From Albimonas marina (lineage in GTDB: Bacteria > Pseudomonadota > Alphaproteobacteria > Rhodobacterales > Rhodobacteraceae), in the NCBI RefSeq assembly GCF_029223255.1, contig NZ_JARHUC010000004.1, positions 434,001-498,000 on the forward strand: 64,000 bases of DNA, given 5' to 3'. Positions 16,668 through 31,673 of the stretch are shown in pieces. A program made the translations under genes and the position numbers. How positions within the stretch are numbered: position 1 is the first letter of the stretch; the number at the start of each line of letters is the position of its first letter. A model generated the notes under the pieces. The model worked only from the letters and a program-made list of their open reading frames with translations, was not told the DNA's origin and made no database searches.

Positions 16668-17623
16668 CCGAACAGCGCCTGGGCGGCGAGCATCGCCAGC
16701 GGCACGGCGAGCGCGGCGACGACGGTCTGGGTGGCCACGAGGCTCGCCATCAAGGGCGCGTCGCCGCCGAGCTGGCGGGCGAGGACGTAGGACGACGAGG
16801 CCGTGGGCAGGGCGTTGAACAGCACCGCCAGCATCGCCGGCGCGCCGTCGAGCCCGAAGGCGATGCAGCCCAGCGCCGTGAGCAGCGGCATCGCCCCGAA
16901 CTTCGCCGCCATCGAGATCCCGGCGAGGCGCGGGGCGCGGCCGAGCGACTCGCGGTCGAGCGCGGCGCCCACGCACAAAAGGCCCAGCGGCAGCGCGGCC
17001 TGGCCCAGCGCCTTGAAGAAGCCCTCGATCCCCGGCGGCAGGCCCAGGTGGAAGGCGTGCAGCGCGATGCCCACCACGCAGGCGAGGATCAGCGGGTTGC
17101 GCGACAGCAGCTTGAGCGTGTGGAGGATCGAGGCGGAGCCGGCCGCCGACCCGTCCTCGGACGCGCCGCCGGGGACGTAGCGGGCGAAGACGGTGACGCA
17201 CAGCACGTTGGCGATCGGCACGATCGTGGCGATGGCGATGGCCGAGAGCGCGGCGCCCTGCGGGCCGAAGAGGGCCAGCGCCGCGGTCACGCCCACGTAG
17301 TTGTTGAAGCGCACGCCCCCCTGGAAGACCGAGGTGAAGGCCGCCGGCGCGATCTCCAGCGGCCGCTGGACGGCGACGAGGCCCGCGCCGGTGACCAGCA
17401 GCGGCAGGCCGATGGCCGCGACCATGCCCGCGACCGGCACCTCGGAGAGGTCGGCGGTGGCGAGGCCGTGCACGATCAGCGCGGGCAGCAGGACGAAATA
17501 GGCGAGCTTCTCGGCCGGGGGCCAGAACGCCTCGGGCAGCAGCGCGGTGCGCCAGCGCAGGACGTGGCCGAGGGCGATCAGCAGGGCGGTGGGCGCGAGG
17601 GCCACGATCATCATGTAGATCAT
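16664..17623 (-). CDS. AEC family transporter
   Basis: 319 residues with about ten hydrophobic segments in the auxin-efflux-carrier/malonate-permease pattern. Typical small-residue loops include NPLILACVVG and ALPLGLLCVGAALD. Such carriers move carboxylates or similar anions across the inner membrane. It is coupled by a four-base overlap to the AcuR-like regulator, so its substrate may be the ligand sensed by that regulator (inference). Confidence 0.85.
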   Translation of the reverse strand: MIYMMIVALAPTALLIALGHVLRWRTALLPEAFWPPAEKLAYFVLLPALIVHGLATADLSEVPVAGMVAAIGLPLLVTGAGLVAVQRPLEIAPAAFTSVFQGGVRFNNYVGVTAALALFGPQGAALSAIAIATIVPIANVLCVTVFARYVPGGASEDGSAAGSASILHTLKLLSRNPLILACVVGIALHAFHLGLPPGIEGFFKALGQAALPLGLLCVGAALDRESLGRAPRLAGISMAAKFGAMPLLTALGCIAFGLDGAPAMLAVLFNALPTASSSYVLARQLGGDAPLMASLVATQTVVAALAVPLAMLAAQALFG

Positions 17624-17723
17624 CGGGCCCCCTCCGAGGCGGGGTCGGCGGCGGCGAGGGGCGGCGCGGCGAGGGGCGCGCGGGCCCCCCGCCGCGCCGC
17701 GCGGCGGTGCTGGCGGCCTGCGC

Positions 17724-18092
17724 TCACCGCGCGGTCTGCTCGGCGGGGGCGTCCTCGCCGAGCTGGTCGAAGGCCTCGAGCGTGCGCATCGCGTAGCTGT
17801 AGGCGGCGCCGGCGTTCATGGCGATGGCGGTGCCCATGGCGTCGGCGAGCTCGGCCTCGGTCACCCCGGCCTTGCGGGCGCGCTCGGCATGGACCGCGAT
17901 GCAGGTGTCGCAGCGGGTGGTCACGGCGACGGCGAGCGCGATCAGCTCCCGCGTGCGGGCGTCGAGCGCGCCGTTGCCGTTCTGCCCGGCGGAGAGGGCC
18001 TGGAACCCCTCGACCATCTTCGGGTTGGCCTTGGCCAGCACGGCGCCGGCGCGGCGGCCGGTGCGCAGGTAGGATTTCCAGTCGAGGAACAT
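17724..18092 (-). CDS. Carboxymuconolactone decarboxylase family protein (AhpD-like)
   Basis: 122 residues, all-alpha CMD fold. The redox-type motif CDTCIAVH at residues 61-68 (Cys61, Cys64, His68) matches AhpD-like alkylhydroperoxidases, so a thiol peroxidase or reductase role is more likely than decarboxylation. A second member of the superfamily is encoded 29 bases upstream in the same direction. Confidence 0.87.
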   Translation of the reverse strand: MFLDWKSYLRTGRRAGAVLAKANPKMVEGFQALSAGQNGNGALDARTRELIALAVAVTTRCDTCIAVHAERARKAGVTEAELADAMGTAIAMNAGAAYSYAMRTLEAFDQLGEDAPAEQTAR

Positions 18093-18121
18093 GGGCGCGA
18101 CCTCCCTTCAGTCGCCGGGGG

Positions 18122-18697
18122 TCAGCCCCGGCCCATCGTGTAGAACTCGGGGTTCGGGCGCATGCCGGTGACGTTGGCCATGCGGTTCGAGAGCGCGAAG
18201 AAGGCGGCGATGCCGGTGATGTCCCAGACGTCGTCGTCGTCGAAGCCGTGGGCCTTCAGCGCCTCGATCTCGGCGTCGCCGACCTCCTGCGCGGACTGGG
18301 AGACCTGCATCGCGAAGTCGAGCATCGCCTTCTGGCGGGGCGTGATGTCGGCCTTGCGGTAGTTGATCGCGACCTGGTCGGCGATCAGCGGGTTCTTGGC
18401 CCGGATGCGCAGGATCGCGCCGTGGGCGATCACGCAGTACTGGCACTGGTTGAGGTTCGAGGTGGCGACCACGATCATCTCGCGCTCGGCCTTGGTCAGG
18501 TTGCCCGGCTTCTCCATCAGGGCGTCGTGATAGGCGAAGAAGGCGCGGAATTCGTCGGGGCGGTGGGCGAGGACGAGGAACACGTTGGGGATGAAGCCGG
18601 CCTTCTCCTGCACGGCCTCGAGCTTCTCGCGGATGTCGTCGGGCAGCTCGGCGAGGGTCGGGACGGGGAAACGGCTGATCGGCAGGTCGGCGGTCAT
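18122..18697 (-). CDS. Peroxidase-related enzyme (CMD/AhpD superfamily)
   Basis: 191 residues. The core motif NLNQCQYCVIAH lies at 81-92 (Cys85, Cys88, His92), and the longer N- and C-terminal parts match the family named peroxidase-related enzymes. It probably reduces organic peroxides or handles a reactive carbonyl, using the CxxC pair. It forms a tandem with the shorter CMD protein, between AcuI and the AEC/AcuR genes. Confidence 0.87.
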   Translation of the reverse strand: MTADLPISRFPVPTLAELPDDIREKLEAVQEKAGFIPNVFLVLAHRPDEFRAFFAYHDALMEKPGNLTKAEREMIVVATSNLNQCQYCVIAHGAILRIRAKNPLIADQVAINYRKADITPRQKAMLDFAMQVSQSAQEVGDAEIEALKAHGFDDDDVWDITGIAAFFALSNRMANVTGMRPNPEFYTMGRG

Positions 18698-18758
18698 GGA
18701 GCGGGGTCCTGAAACGGGCGGCGCGCGGGGCTGGTCCCGGGGCGCGGAAATCGGAAGA

Positions 18759-18783
18759 CCGCCCCGGCGCGGGGCCGGGGCGG
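18759..18783 (-). terminator. Terminator hairpin after acuI
   Basis: A 10-bp perfect stem (CCGCCCCGGC and complement) with a five-base loop, starting 16 bases past the acuI stop. On the minus strand it is followed by TCTTCCGATTTCC. It would separate acuI from the peroxidase-related gene. Confidence 0.6.
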
Positions 18784-18798
18784 GGAGGTTCGGCGGCG

Positions 18799-19791
<993 letters not shown>

Positions 19792-19895
19792 GGGGTCTCC
19801 TTCCCTTCGGGCGTTGCGCCCTCGGCGTTGGGGAGGGATTAGACCGGGCGTCTCTTAAAAACAAGCGTCGCGTTCCGGGACGGGCCGGCGGGGCG

Positions 19896-19942
19896 GCTCC
19901 GCCGGCCGCTGCGCGGCCGGGACGCCCGCCCGCCGCCCCCGG
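19896..19942. repeat. 47-bp intergenic repeat, copy B
   Basis: Second copy of the sequence at 3332-3378, with three mismatches. It ends immediately before the cbbR stop codon, in the gap between cbbR and acuI. Confidence 0.6.
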
Positions 19943-19943
19943 A

Positions 19944-20870
19944 TCAGGCGAGGGTCGGGAAGACCTCGTGGACGTTGCGCGTGATCCAGTCCCGCACCCG
20001 GGCGGCGGCGGGGGAGGGCGCGCGGTCCTGCCGGGTCAGCACGAACCAGTGACGCACGATGGGCAGGCCCTCGGCCCGAATGACGGCGAGGCGGCCGCTG
20101 CGCAGCTCCTCGGCCACCGTGTGGGCGGAGATGATCGCGACGCCCAGGCCGCTCATCACCGACTGCTTGATGGTCTCGTTGGACGACATTTCCGTGGTCC
20201 GGGCCTGAAGACCCTCGCCGAGGTCGTCTAGGAAGCGCTCCGCCAGGATCCGGGTGCCGGAGCCGGGTTCGCGCATCACGAAGCGCTCGGCCATCAGCGC
20301 CTCGCGCGGGGCGAGGGGGAGGGCGGCGAGCGGGTGGTCGGCGGGGGCGATCAGCACGTGGGGATGGGCGGCGAGCGGGATGGCGTCGCACAGCGGCTCC
20401 CGCGGGGGGCGGCCCATGATGGTGAGGTCGTATTCGCCGCGGGCGAGGGCCGCGAGGGTCTCGGTCCGGTTGCCGACGCGCAGCGCGATCTCGACGTCGC
20501 GCATCTCCTGCTGGAGGCGGGCGACGATGCGGGGGGCGAAGTACTTGGCGGTCGAGACGACGCCGAGCACCACCCGGCCGCTCGCGCCTGCGTCAAGCGC
20601 GCGCACGGTTCCCAGCGCCCGGGTCAGGGCGGCCTGGATCTCGGCCTGGGCGTCGAGCAGGGCGCGGCCCTGGGGGGTGGGGGCGGTGCGCTCGGGCCCG
20701 TCGCGCTCGAACAGCGGGGAGCCGATCAGGTCCTCCAGCGTTTTCAGCTGGTTATGGATGGCGGGCGCGGTCAGGTGCAGCCGCTCGGCGGCGGCGGAGA
20801 GGGCGCCCTCCTCGGCCACCGCCTGCAGGGCGCGGAGCTGCTTGAGGGTGATGCGGTCGAGGCGGCGCAT
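19944..20870 (-). CDS. cbbR: LysR family regulator CbbR
   Basis: 308 residues: winged helix-turn-helix at about 8-67 ([20 protein letters not shown]) and a LysR effector domain. The [10 protein letters not shown]-like stretch (here [16 protein letters not shown]) is characteristic of CbbR proteins, which sense Calvin-cycle metabolites or NADPH. It is transcribed away from cbbF with a 104-base AT-richer control region between them. It should activate the cbb operon. Confidence 0.93.
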   Translation of the reverse strand: MRRLDRITLKQLRALQAVAEEGALSAAAERLHLTAPAIHNQLKTLEDLIGSPLFERDGPERTAPTPQGRALLDAQAEIQAALTRALGTVRALDAGASGRVVLGVVSTAKYFAPRIVARLQQEMRDVEIALRVGNRTETLAALARGEYDLTIMGRPPREPLCDAIPLAAHPHVLIAPADHPLAALPLAPREALMAERFVMREPGSGTRILAERFLDDLGEGLQARTTEMSSNETIKQSVMSGLGVAIISAHTVAEELRSGRLAVIRAEGLPIVRHWFVLTRQDRAPSPAAARVRDWITRNVHEVFPTLA

Positions 20871-20974
20871 TCAATTTTCCTGAAGGCATCGGCAGAATTT
20901 CTAAATTTTCTTATCGCGTCTCCCGTCCGAAAGCTAGCGCCGACGACACGACGAACGACCGGGAGGACCCAGCC
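20871..20974. promoter_or_regulatory. cbbR-cbbF divergent control region with CbbR site
   Basis: The stretch 20871-20915 is strikingly AT-rich for this genome. TCA-N7-TGA at 20871-20883 fits the TNA-N7-TNA consensus of CbbR sites. A second AT block (TAAATTTTCTTA at 20902-20913) fits imperfectly. GGGAGGA at 20960-20966 is the cbbF ribosome site. Confidence 0.65.
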
Positions 20975-21985
20975 ATGCGCCCTGAGACGCGCCCTGACGC
21001 GCCGCCGATTCCCCAGGCCTTGCAGGGGGTTATGGAGGCGCTGTGCCGGACCGCGGCCGAGCTGGCCGAGCGCATCGGCCGCGGCCCGCTGGACGGCGCC
21101 CTGGGCGGCGACGCCGGCGCGGGCCGCAACGCCGACGGCGACGCGCAGACGACGCTGGACGTCGAGGCCGACGCGGCCTTCGCCGCGGCGCTGGGCGGGC
21201 AGGACGTGCGCTGGCTCGCCTCGGAGGAGCGCGAGGGGGTGGTGGAGCTGAATCCCGAGGGGGCGCTGGCGGTGGCGATCGATCCGCTGGACGGGTCGTC
21301 CAACATCGACGTCAACGTCTCGATCGGGACGATCTTCGGGATCCGGCCGGCGCTGGCGGACGGCGAGGCGACCTTCCTGCGCGACGGGCGCGACCTGCTG
21401 GCGGGGGGCTATTTCATCTACGGCCCGCGCACGGTGCTGGCGGTCAGCTTCGGCGAGGGGGTTCGCCTCTTCACGCTGGACCGCGCGGCGGGCCGGTTCG
21501 TGGAGACCGAGCCGGCGGCGCGGATCCCCGAGACCTCCTCCGAGTTCGCGATCAACGCCTCGAACTACCGCCACTGGGAGAAGCCGGTGCGCGCCTACAT
21601 CGACGACTGCCTGGCGGGCGCCGAGGGGCCGCGGGGGCGGGAGTTCAACATGCGCTGGGTCGCCTCGCTGGTGGCCGAGACGCACCGGATCCTGACCCGC
21701 GGGGGGATCTTCCTCTACCCCGCCGACAGGCGGGACGGCTACGGGCAGGGGCGGCTGCGGCTGGTCTACGAATGCGCGCCCATCGCCTTCCTGATCGAGC
21801 AGGCGGGCGGGCGGGCGACCACCGGCACGGCGCGGATCCTCGACCGCGCGCCCTCCAGCCTGCATGCGCGCACGCCCTTCGTCTTCGGCTCGGCCGGGAA
21901 GGTGGACCGGGTGACGGCCTACCACGACCTGCCCGAGGCGGAGGTCGCCTCGCTGTTCGGCGCGCGCGGCCTGTTCCTGGCCTGA
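20975..21985 (+). CDS. cbbF: Fructose-1,6-bisphosphatase class I
   Basis: 336 residues. The metal-binding signature [10 protein letters not shown] starts at residue 103, and the GGIFLYPAD and C-terminal LIEQAGG segments are typical of class I enzymes. It hydrolyses fructose 1,6-bisphosphate, and possibly sedoheptulose bisphosphate, in the Calvin cycle. First gene of the cbb operon, 104 bases from divergent cbbR. Confidence 0.95.
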   Translation: MRPETRPDAPPIPQALQGVMEALCRTAAELAERIGRGPLDGALGGDAGAGRNADGDAQTTLDVEADAAFAAALGGQDVRWLASEEREGVVELNPEGALAVAIDPLDGSSNIDVNVSIGTIFGIRPALADGEATFLRDGRDLLAGGYFIYGPRTVLAVSFGEGVRLFTLDRAAGRFVETEPAARIPETSSEFAINASNYRHWEKPVRAYIDDCLAGAEGPRGREFNMRWVASLVAETHRILTRGGIFLYPADRRDGYGQGRLRLVYECAPIAFLIEQAGGRATTGTARILDRAPSSLHARTPFVFGSAGKVDRVTAYHDLPEAEVASLFGARGLFLA

Positions 21986-22008
21986 TCCCCGACCCTTCGG
22001 AAGAAACC

Positions 22009-22881
22009 ATGTCCAAGAAGCATCCGATCATCTCGGTGACCGGCTCGTCCGGGGCCGGCACCACGACGGTGAAATCCACCTTCGACCAGATCTTCCGGCG
22101 CGAGGGGGTGAAGACCGTCTCGATCGAGGGCGACGCCTTCCACCGCTACGACCGCGCGGCGATGAAGGCCGAGCTCGACGCCCGCAAGGCGGCGGGGGAC
22201 GAGACGTTCTCGCATTTCTCCTACGACGCCAACGAGTTGGAGAAGCTGGAGGAGGTGTTCCGCAGCTACGGCGAGACCGGCTGCGGCGAGACCCGCCACT
22301 ACGTCCACGACGAGGAGGAGGCGGAGCGGCACGACGTCCCGCCGGGGAACTTCACGCCCTGGGCGGCGTTCGACGACCGCTCGGACCTTCTGTTCTACGA
22401 AGGGCTGCACGGGGCGGTGGTCAACGACCGGGTGAACCTGGCGGCGCTGGCGGACCTGAAGATCGGGGTGGTGCCGGTCATCAACCTCGAATGGATCCAG
22501 AAGGTCCACCGGGACTCGTCCAAGCGCGGGTATTCGACCGAGGCGGTGACCGACACGATCCTGCGCCGGATGCACGCCTACGTGCACTGCATCTGCCCGC
22601 AGTTCTCGGAGACGGACATCAACTTCCAGCGGGCGCCGCTGGTCGACACCTCGAACCCGTTCGTCGCCCGCTGGATCCCCACCGCCGACGAGAGCGTGGT
22701 GGTGATCCGCTTCAAGAACCCCCGCGGGATCGATTTTCCCTACCTGATGTCGATGATCCACGACAGCTGGATGACCCGCGCGAACTCCCTGGTGATCCCG
22801 GGGGGCAAGATGGACCTGGCGATGCAGCTGATCTTCACGCCGATGATCCTGCGCCTGGTCTCCGACTCCCGCCGCGCGTGA
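22009..22881 (+). CDS. cbbP: Phosphoribulokinase
   Basis: 290 residues, the short bacterial PRK type. The phosphate loop [10 protein letters not shown] is at 11-20, and the HRYDR and LFYEGLHG segments of the ribulose 5-phosphate site follow. It makes ribulose 1,5-bisphosphate, one of the two enzymes unique to the Calvin cycle. It starts 23 bases after cbbF. Confidence 0.96.
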   Translation: MSKKHPIISVTGSSGAGTTTVKSTFDQIFRREGVKTVSIEGDAFHRYDRAAMKAELDARKAAGDETFSHFSYDANELEKLEEVFRSYGETGCGETRHYVHDEEEAERHDVPPGNFTPWAAFDDRSDLLFYEGLHGAVVNDRVNLAALADLKIGVVPVINLEWIQKVHRDSSKRGYSTEAVTDTILRRMHAYVHCICPQFSETDINFQRAPLVDTSNPFVARWIPTADESVVVIRFKNPRGIDFPYLMSMIHDSWMTRANSLVIPGGKMDLAMQLIFTPMILRLVSDSRRA

Positions 22882-22889
22882 AGGAGCCC

Positions 22890-27486
<4,597 letters not shown>

Positions 27487-27546
27487 GCCCTGCGCGCCCG
27501 GCCGGCCCGGGCGCGCCCCCCTCCCGATCCGACAGGAGACGCGATC

Positions 27547-27936
27547 ATGCGCATCACCCAGGGCTGCTTCAGCTTCCTGCCCGACCTCGACGACGCCCAG
27601 ATCACCGCGCAGGTGGAATACATCCTGAGCCGCGAGTGGGCGGTCAGCCTCGAGTTCACCTACGACCCCCACCCCCGCAACACCTACTGGGAGATGTGGG
27701 GCCACCCGATGTTCGACCTGCGCGACGCGAAGGGCGCGATGATGGAGCTGGACGAGCTGCGCAAGGCGCATCCCGAGGCCTACATCCGCGTGCAGGCCTT
27801 CGAGGATCAGCGCGGCTTCGAGACGGTGATGATGTCCTTCATCGTCAACCGCCCCTCCTCCGAGCCCGGCTTCCACATGCAGCGCACCGACGTGCGGGGC
27901 CGCTCCCAGACCTACGCCTGGGACGCGCGGTTCTGA
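27547..27936 (+). CDS. cbbS: RuBisCO small subunit, form IC
   Basis: 129 residues. It begins MRITQGCFSFLPDL and contains the YWEMWG core. The C-terminal extension beyond residue 95 (GFHMQRTDVRGRSQTY) forms the hairpin typical of red-type small subunits. It caps the L8 core to make L8S8. CAGGAG precedes the start. Confidence 0.97.
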   Translation: MRITQGCFSFLPDLDDAQITAQVEYILSREWAVSLEFTYDPHPRNTYWEMWGHPMFDLRDAKGAMMELDELRKAHPEAYIRVQAFEDQRGFETVMMSFIVNRPSSEPGFHMQRTDVRGRSQTYAWDARF

Positions 27937-28275
27937 TTGCCGCGCGCGGCCGCGGGGGCGGGGCGCCCCGGGCTTGATCCGGGGCCTCCGTCGCGGCGAT
28001 GGGGCGGACGCCGGAGCCACGGCTCCGCTCCCCGCGCGAGCGCCCCGGTTCCGCCCCGGAGCGCCGACCGCCCGGCCGCCCCTCATCCTCGCCGTCGTCC
28101 GGGGCCGGGCGGCGGCCACGATCTCCGCCGTCGTCTCCGCATTCCTCTCCTTCCCCGGGCCACATCCCGGAGCGGAGGCGGCGGCGGGGCGGGCCGGCCT
28201 CCCGTTCCACCCGGCCCGCGGGGGAGGCGAAGGCGCCGCCTCCCCCCACCCATTCCTCGCGCAAGGAGCCTTCCG
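27937..28275. other. 339-bp spacer between cbbS and cbbX
   Basis: No supported gene. The left part carries a palindromic repeat (27965-27985), the middle is Pro/Arg-coding-like GC-rich sequence in several frames without ribosome sites, and the right end is the AAGGAG ribosome site of cbbX. It may lower cbbX expression relative to cbbLS. Confidence 0.6.
27965..27985. repeat. Palindromic intergenic repeat, copy B
   Basis: GCCCCGGGCTTGATCCGGGGC differs at one base from the copy at 8465-8485. It lies 29 bases past the cbbS stop, where it could act as a processing or attenuating hairpin. Confidence 0.65.
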
Positions 28276-29238
28276 ATGACCCAGGCCGCGACCCTCGAGG
28301 CGGAGACCCCCGCCACACCGCAGACCCCCGTCGCCACCATCGACCTCGCCGCCGAGCGCGAGTCCTCGGGCGTGGACGAGGTGCTGGGGCGGCTGGACGC
28401 CGAGCTGATCGGCCTCGCCCCCGTGAAGGCGCGGATCCGGGAGATGGCGGCGCTGCTGCTGGTCGACCGGGCTCGAAAGGCGATGGGGCTGGGGGGTGCG
28501 GCGCCCACGCTCCACATGTCCTTCACCGGCAACCCCGGCGCCGGCAAGACGACCGTGGCGCGGATGATGGCCGGCCTGCTCCATCGCCTGGGCTACGTGC
28601 GCAAGGGGCACCTCGTCTCGGTCACCCGCGACGACCTGGTGGGCCAGTACATCGGCCACACCGCCCCCAAGACCCGCGAGGTGCTGAAGAAGGCGATGGG
28701 CGGCGTCCTCTTCATCGACGAGGCCTATTACCTCTACAAGCCCGACAACGAGCGGGACTACGGGCAGGAAGCCATCGAGATCCTGCTGCAGGTGATGGAG
28801 AACAACCGCGACGACCTGGTCGTCATCATGGCGGGCTACGCCGACCGGATGGACCGGTTCTTCTCGGCCAATCCCGGTTTTCGTTCGCGCATCGCCCATC
28901 ATGTCGACTTCCCGGACTACTCGGACGACGAGCTTCTGCGGATCGCCGAGTCGATGCTGGACGGCAGCGGCTATGCGCTCGACGGCCCCGCCCGGTCGGC
29001 GATGAGCGAATACATCGGCCTGCGCCGGGCGCAGCCGCATTTCGCCAACGCCCGCTCGATCCGCAACGCGCTGGACCGGGCGCGGCTGCGGCATGCGAAC
29101 CGGCTGGTGGCCGACGCGACCGGGCCGGTGGACGCCGCCGCCCTCTCGACCCTGACCGAGGCGGACCTGCGCGCCAGCCGCGTCTTCGCCGGCGGGCTCG
29201 ACGTCGACCGCGCCGGAACCGGGGAGGCCCGCAAATGA
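28276..29238 (+). CDS. cbbX: RuBisCO activase CbbX (AAA+)
   Basis: 320 residues. Walker A GNPGAGKT is at 85-92 and Walker [11 protein letters not shown] has Asp148/Glu149; the pore-loop and arginine-finger regions follow ([18 protein letters not shown]). Red-type activases pull on the C-terminus of CbbL to release inhibitory sugar phosphates. Its stop overlaps the start of the epimerase gene (ATGA). Confidence 0.96.
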   Translation: MTQAATLEAETPATPQTPVATIDLAAERESSGVDEVLGRLDAELIGLAPVKARIREMAALLLVDRARKAMGLGGAAPTLHMSFTGNPGAGKTTVARMMAGLLHRLGYVRKGHLVSVTRDDLVGQYIGHTAPKTREVLKKAMGGVLFIDEAYYLYKPDNERDYGQEAIEILLQVMENNRDDLVVIMAGYADRMDRFFSANPGFRSRIAHHVDFPDYSDDELLRIAESMLDGSGYALDGPARSAMSEYIGLRRAQPHFANARSIRNALDRARLRHANRLVADATGPVDAAALSTLTEADLRASRVFAGGLDVDRAGTGEARK

Positions 29239-29930
29239 CCTTCGACCGCACGCCCAAGATCGCGCCCTCGATCCTCTCGGCCGACTTCGCCGATTTCGGC
29301 CGGGAGATCCGCGCGGTCGAGGATCAGGGCGCCGACTGGATCCACGTCGACGTCATGGACGGCCACTTCGTCCCCAACCTCACCTTCGGCCCGCCGGCCG
29401 TGGCGGCGTTCCGAAAGCACGTCCGCACGGTGATGGACGTCCACCTGATGATCGCCCCGGTCGACCCCTGGATCGAGGCGTTCGCCCAGGCCGGCGCCGA
29501 CGTGCTGACCGCCCATGTCGAGGCCGGCCCCCACGTCCACCGCACCCTGCAGGCGATCCGCGGGGCGGGCATGAAGGCGGGCGTGGCGCTGAACCCCGGA
29601 ACCCCGGCCTCGGCCGTGGCGCACCTGCTGGATCTGGCGGACCTGGTCTGCGTGATGACCGTGAACCCCGGCTTCGGCGGCCAGAGGTTCATCGACCTGC
29701 GCGGCAAGGTGGCCGAGCTGCGCGCGATGATCGGCGACCGTCCGGTGCATGTCGAGATCGACGGAGGGGTTGATCCCTCGACCGCGCCGGGGCTGGTCGC
29801 GGCGGGCGCCGACGTGCTGGTGGCGGGCTCGGCGGTGTTCCGCGGCGGCTCGGTCGCGCAGCCGGAAGTCTACGGGCGCAACATCCGCGCGATCCGCGAG
29901 GCCGTGGCCGCCGCGAGGACCGCCGCATGA
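29235..29930 (+). CDS. cbbE: Ribulose-phosphate 3-epimerase
   Basis: 231 residues, complete TIM-barrel epimerase with [11 protein letters not shown] at the N-terminus, [12 protein letters not shown] and [11 protein letters not shown]. It interconverts xylulose 5-phosphate and ribulose 5-phosphate for RuBP regeneration. Four-base overlaps on both sides couple it to cbbX and cbbY. Confidence 0.95.
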   Translation: MTFDRTPKIAPSILSADFADFGREIRAVEDQGADWIHVDVMDGHFVPNLTFGPPAVAAFRKHVRTVMDVHLMIAPVDPWIEAFAQAGADVLTAHVEAGPHVHRTLQAIRGAGMKAGVALNPGTPASAVAHLLDLADLVCVMTVNPGFGGQRFIDLRGKVAELRAMIGDRPVHVEIDGGVDPSTAPGLVAAGADVLVAGSAVFRGGSVAQPEVYGRNIRAIREAVAAARTAA

Positions 29931-30631
29931 CCCTCCGCGCCCTGATCTTCGACGTCGACGGGACCCTGGCCGAGACCGAGGAGCTGCACCGCGCCGCCTT
30001 CAACGCGGCCTTCGAGGAGGCTGGGCTGGACTGGCGCTGGGACCCGCCGCTCTACGCCCGCCTCCTCAAGACCACCGGCGGCAAGGAGCGCATCGCGGCC
30101 TGGACCCGCGACCACCTCGGCCGCCCGATGCCGGAGGGCGAGATCGCGGCCCTGCACGCCGCCAAGACCCGCGCCTACGACCGGCTGGCGCGGCGGGAGG
30201 GGCTGGCCCTGCGCCCCGGCGTGGCCGCGCTGATCGCCCGCGGCCGGGCCGAGGGGCTGCGGCTGGCGGTGGCGACCACCACCAGCCGCCCCAACCTCGA
30301 CGCGCTGGCCGAGCTGGTCTTCGGGCGCAGCGCAGGCGCGGTCTTCGACGTGATCGCGGCGGGCGACGAGGTGGCGCGCAAGAAGCCGGCGCCCGACGTC
30401 TACCGGCTGGCGCTCAGGCGCCTCGGCCTGCCGGCGGAGGCGTGCCTGGCGCTGGAGGATTCGCGCAACGGCATCCTCTCGGCCCGCGCCGCGGGGATCG
30501 CCACGGTGGCCTGCGCGGGGCGCTACACCGCCGACGAGGACCATGGCGAGGCGACCCGCCGCGTCGCCTCGTTCGAGGCGCTGGCGCGCGCCCCCGACCT
30601 CGCCGGCTTCCTCGCGCCCGAGGCGGCCTGA
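29927..30631 (+). CDS. cbbY: CbbY HAD phosphatase (xylulose-1,5-bisphosphate phosphatase type)
   Basis: 234 residues. The HAD nucleophile motif is DVDGT with Asp9 and Asp11, and Lys/Asp motifs ARKKPAPDVY and LEDSRNG are present. CbbY removes misfire products such as xylulose 1,5-bisphosphate that inhibit RuBisCO. Last gene of the cbb run; a 92-base gap follows. Confidence 0.92.
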   Translation: MTLRALIFDVDGTLAETEELHRAAFNAAFEEAGLDWRWDPPLYARLLKTTGGKERIAAWTRDHLGRPMPEGEIAALHAAKTRAYDRLARREGLALRPGVAALIARGRAEGLRLAVATTTSRPNLDALAELVFGRSAGAVFDVIAAGDEVARKKPAPDVYRLALRRLGLPAEACLALEDSRNGILSARAAGIATVACAGRYTADEDHGEATRRVASFEALARAPDLAGFLAPEAA

Positions 30632-30723
30632 GGGGCGGGCCGGAACCTGCGCCCGCGCATTCGCGCTGGCGCGGGGCTCGGGGATCCCGCAGGCTCGGCC
30701 CCGTCGCCGCCGAAGGAACCGCC

Positions 30724-31644
30724 ATGCCCCCCACCCCCCTTTTCCCGGTCGTCGAGACCCGGGACGTCGTCTACGGTCACGCCCTGCGCCGGGACGGGCC
30801 GGCGCCCGAAGTCATGGCGCTGGAGCTCGATCTCTACGCCCCCGACGCGCCGACGCCGCCGGGCGGGCGGCCGGCGGTGATGCTGGCCTTCGGCGGCGCC
30901 TTCCACCGCGGCTCGCGCCAGGACGACGCCTTCGCGGACGAGCAGGGGCGGACCAGCACCGCCATGGCCGAGTATTGCCGCAGGCTCGCGGCGCGCGGCT
31001 TCGTGGCGGCCTCGGTCAGCTACCGGCTGGCGCAGCTGCGGCCCGAGGCGGGGCCGACGCAGGCGATGGCGCCGGGGGCCGCGAACCTCGACCGCATCCA
31101 GGTGGTGCGCGGGATGCTGGGCCTGCCCCCGACCACGCCCGAGGAGATGCACGCGGCGATCGAGGGCGCGATCGACGACGTGACGGCGGCCTATCGCTTC
31201 CTCGCCGGGGCCGCGCGGCGCTACGGGATCGACCCGTCGCGGATCGTGATCGGGGGCTTCTCGGCCGGGGCGCGGCTGACGATCTCGGCGGCGCTGACCC
31301 ATGACGTGGACCCCGCCGGCGTGGTCTGCCTGTCGGCCGCGGCGCCCGAGCGCTTCGCGCAGGATCACCGGGCGGCGGGGGGCGCGCGCTTCCCCGCGCT
31401 GCTGGTCACCTCGGACGACGACCTGCCCGCGATCCGCGAGGGGGCGCCGCGGCTGCACGGCGCGCTGGTCGAGGCGGGCTTCGACGCGCGCTGGGTGGTG
31501 GTCCCCGACCACGGTCATTTCTACCCGGCCGAGGCCCGGATCGAGGGCGGCGAGACCGGGGTGCTGTGGGACGAGATCCTCGCCTTCCTCGACCGCGTCG
31601 TGGGCCTTCCCGCCGCCCCGGCGGAGGCGCGCGAGACGGCCTGA
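30724..31644 (+). CDS. Alpha/beta hydrolase (esterase/lipase-like)
   Basis: 306 residues with an oxyanion segment FGGAFHRGS near 56-64, nucleophile elbow GFSAG with Ser180, and a C-terminal PDHGHFYP His near residue 263. The family is the carboxylesterase/acetylxylan-type group of soluble hydrolases. There is no signal peptide, so it should be cytoplasmic. The substrate is unknown. It is downstream of cbbY in the same direction but likely a separate unit; it ends at a hairpin shared with the convergent lactonase gene. Confidence 0.8.
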   Translation: MPPTPLFPVVETRDVVYGHALRRDGPAPEVMALELDLYAPDAPTPPGGRPAVMLAFGGAFHRGSRQDDAFADEQGRTSTAMAEYCRRLAARGFVAASVSYRLAQLRPEAGPTQAMAPGAANLDRIQVVRGMLGLPPTTPEEMHAAIEGAIDDVTAAYRFLAGAARRYGIDPSRIVIGGFSAGARLTISAALTHDVDPAGVVCLSAAAPERFAQDHRAAGGARFPALLVTSDDDLPAIREGAPRLHGALVEAGFDARWVVVPDHGHFYPAEARIEGGETGVLWDEILAFLDRVVGLPAAPAEARETA

Positions 31645-31650
31645 GCCGGA

Positions 31651-31670
31651 GGGCGGGCGCGGGCCCGCCC
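31651..31670. terminator. Convergent-gene terminator hairpin
   Basis: GGGCGGGC and GCCCGCCC arms (8 bp) with a four-base loop lie exactly between the stops of the hydrolase and SMP-30 genes. Confidence 0.5.
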
Positions 31671-31673
31671 GCC

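Noticed and set aside
27974-28279. A 101-codon frame in the cbbS-cbbX gap
   Set aside because: No ribosome site, low-complexity composition and overlap with the palindromic repeat and the cbbX ribosome site.
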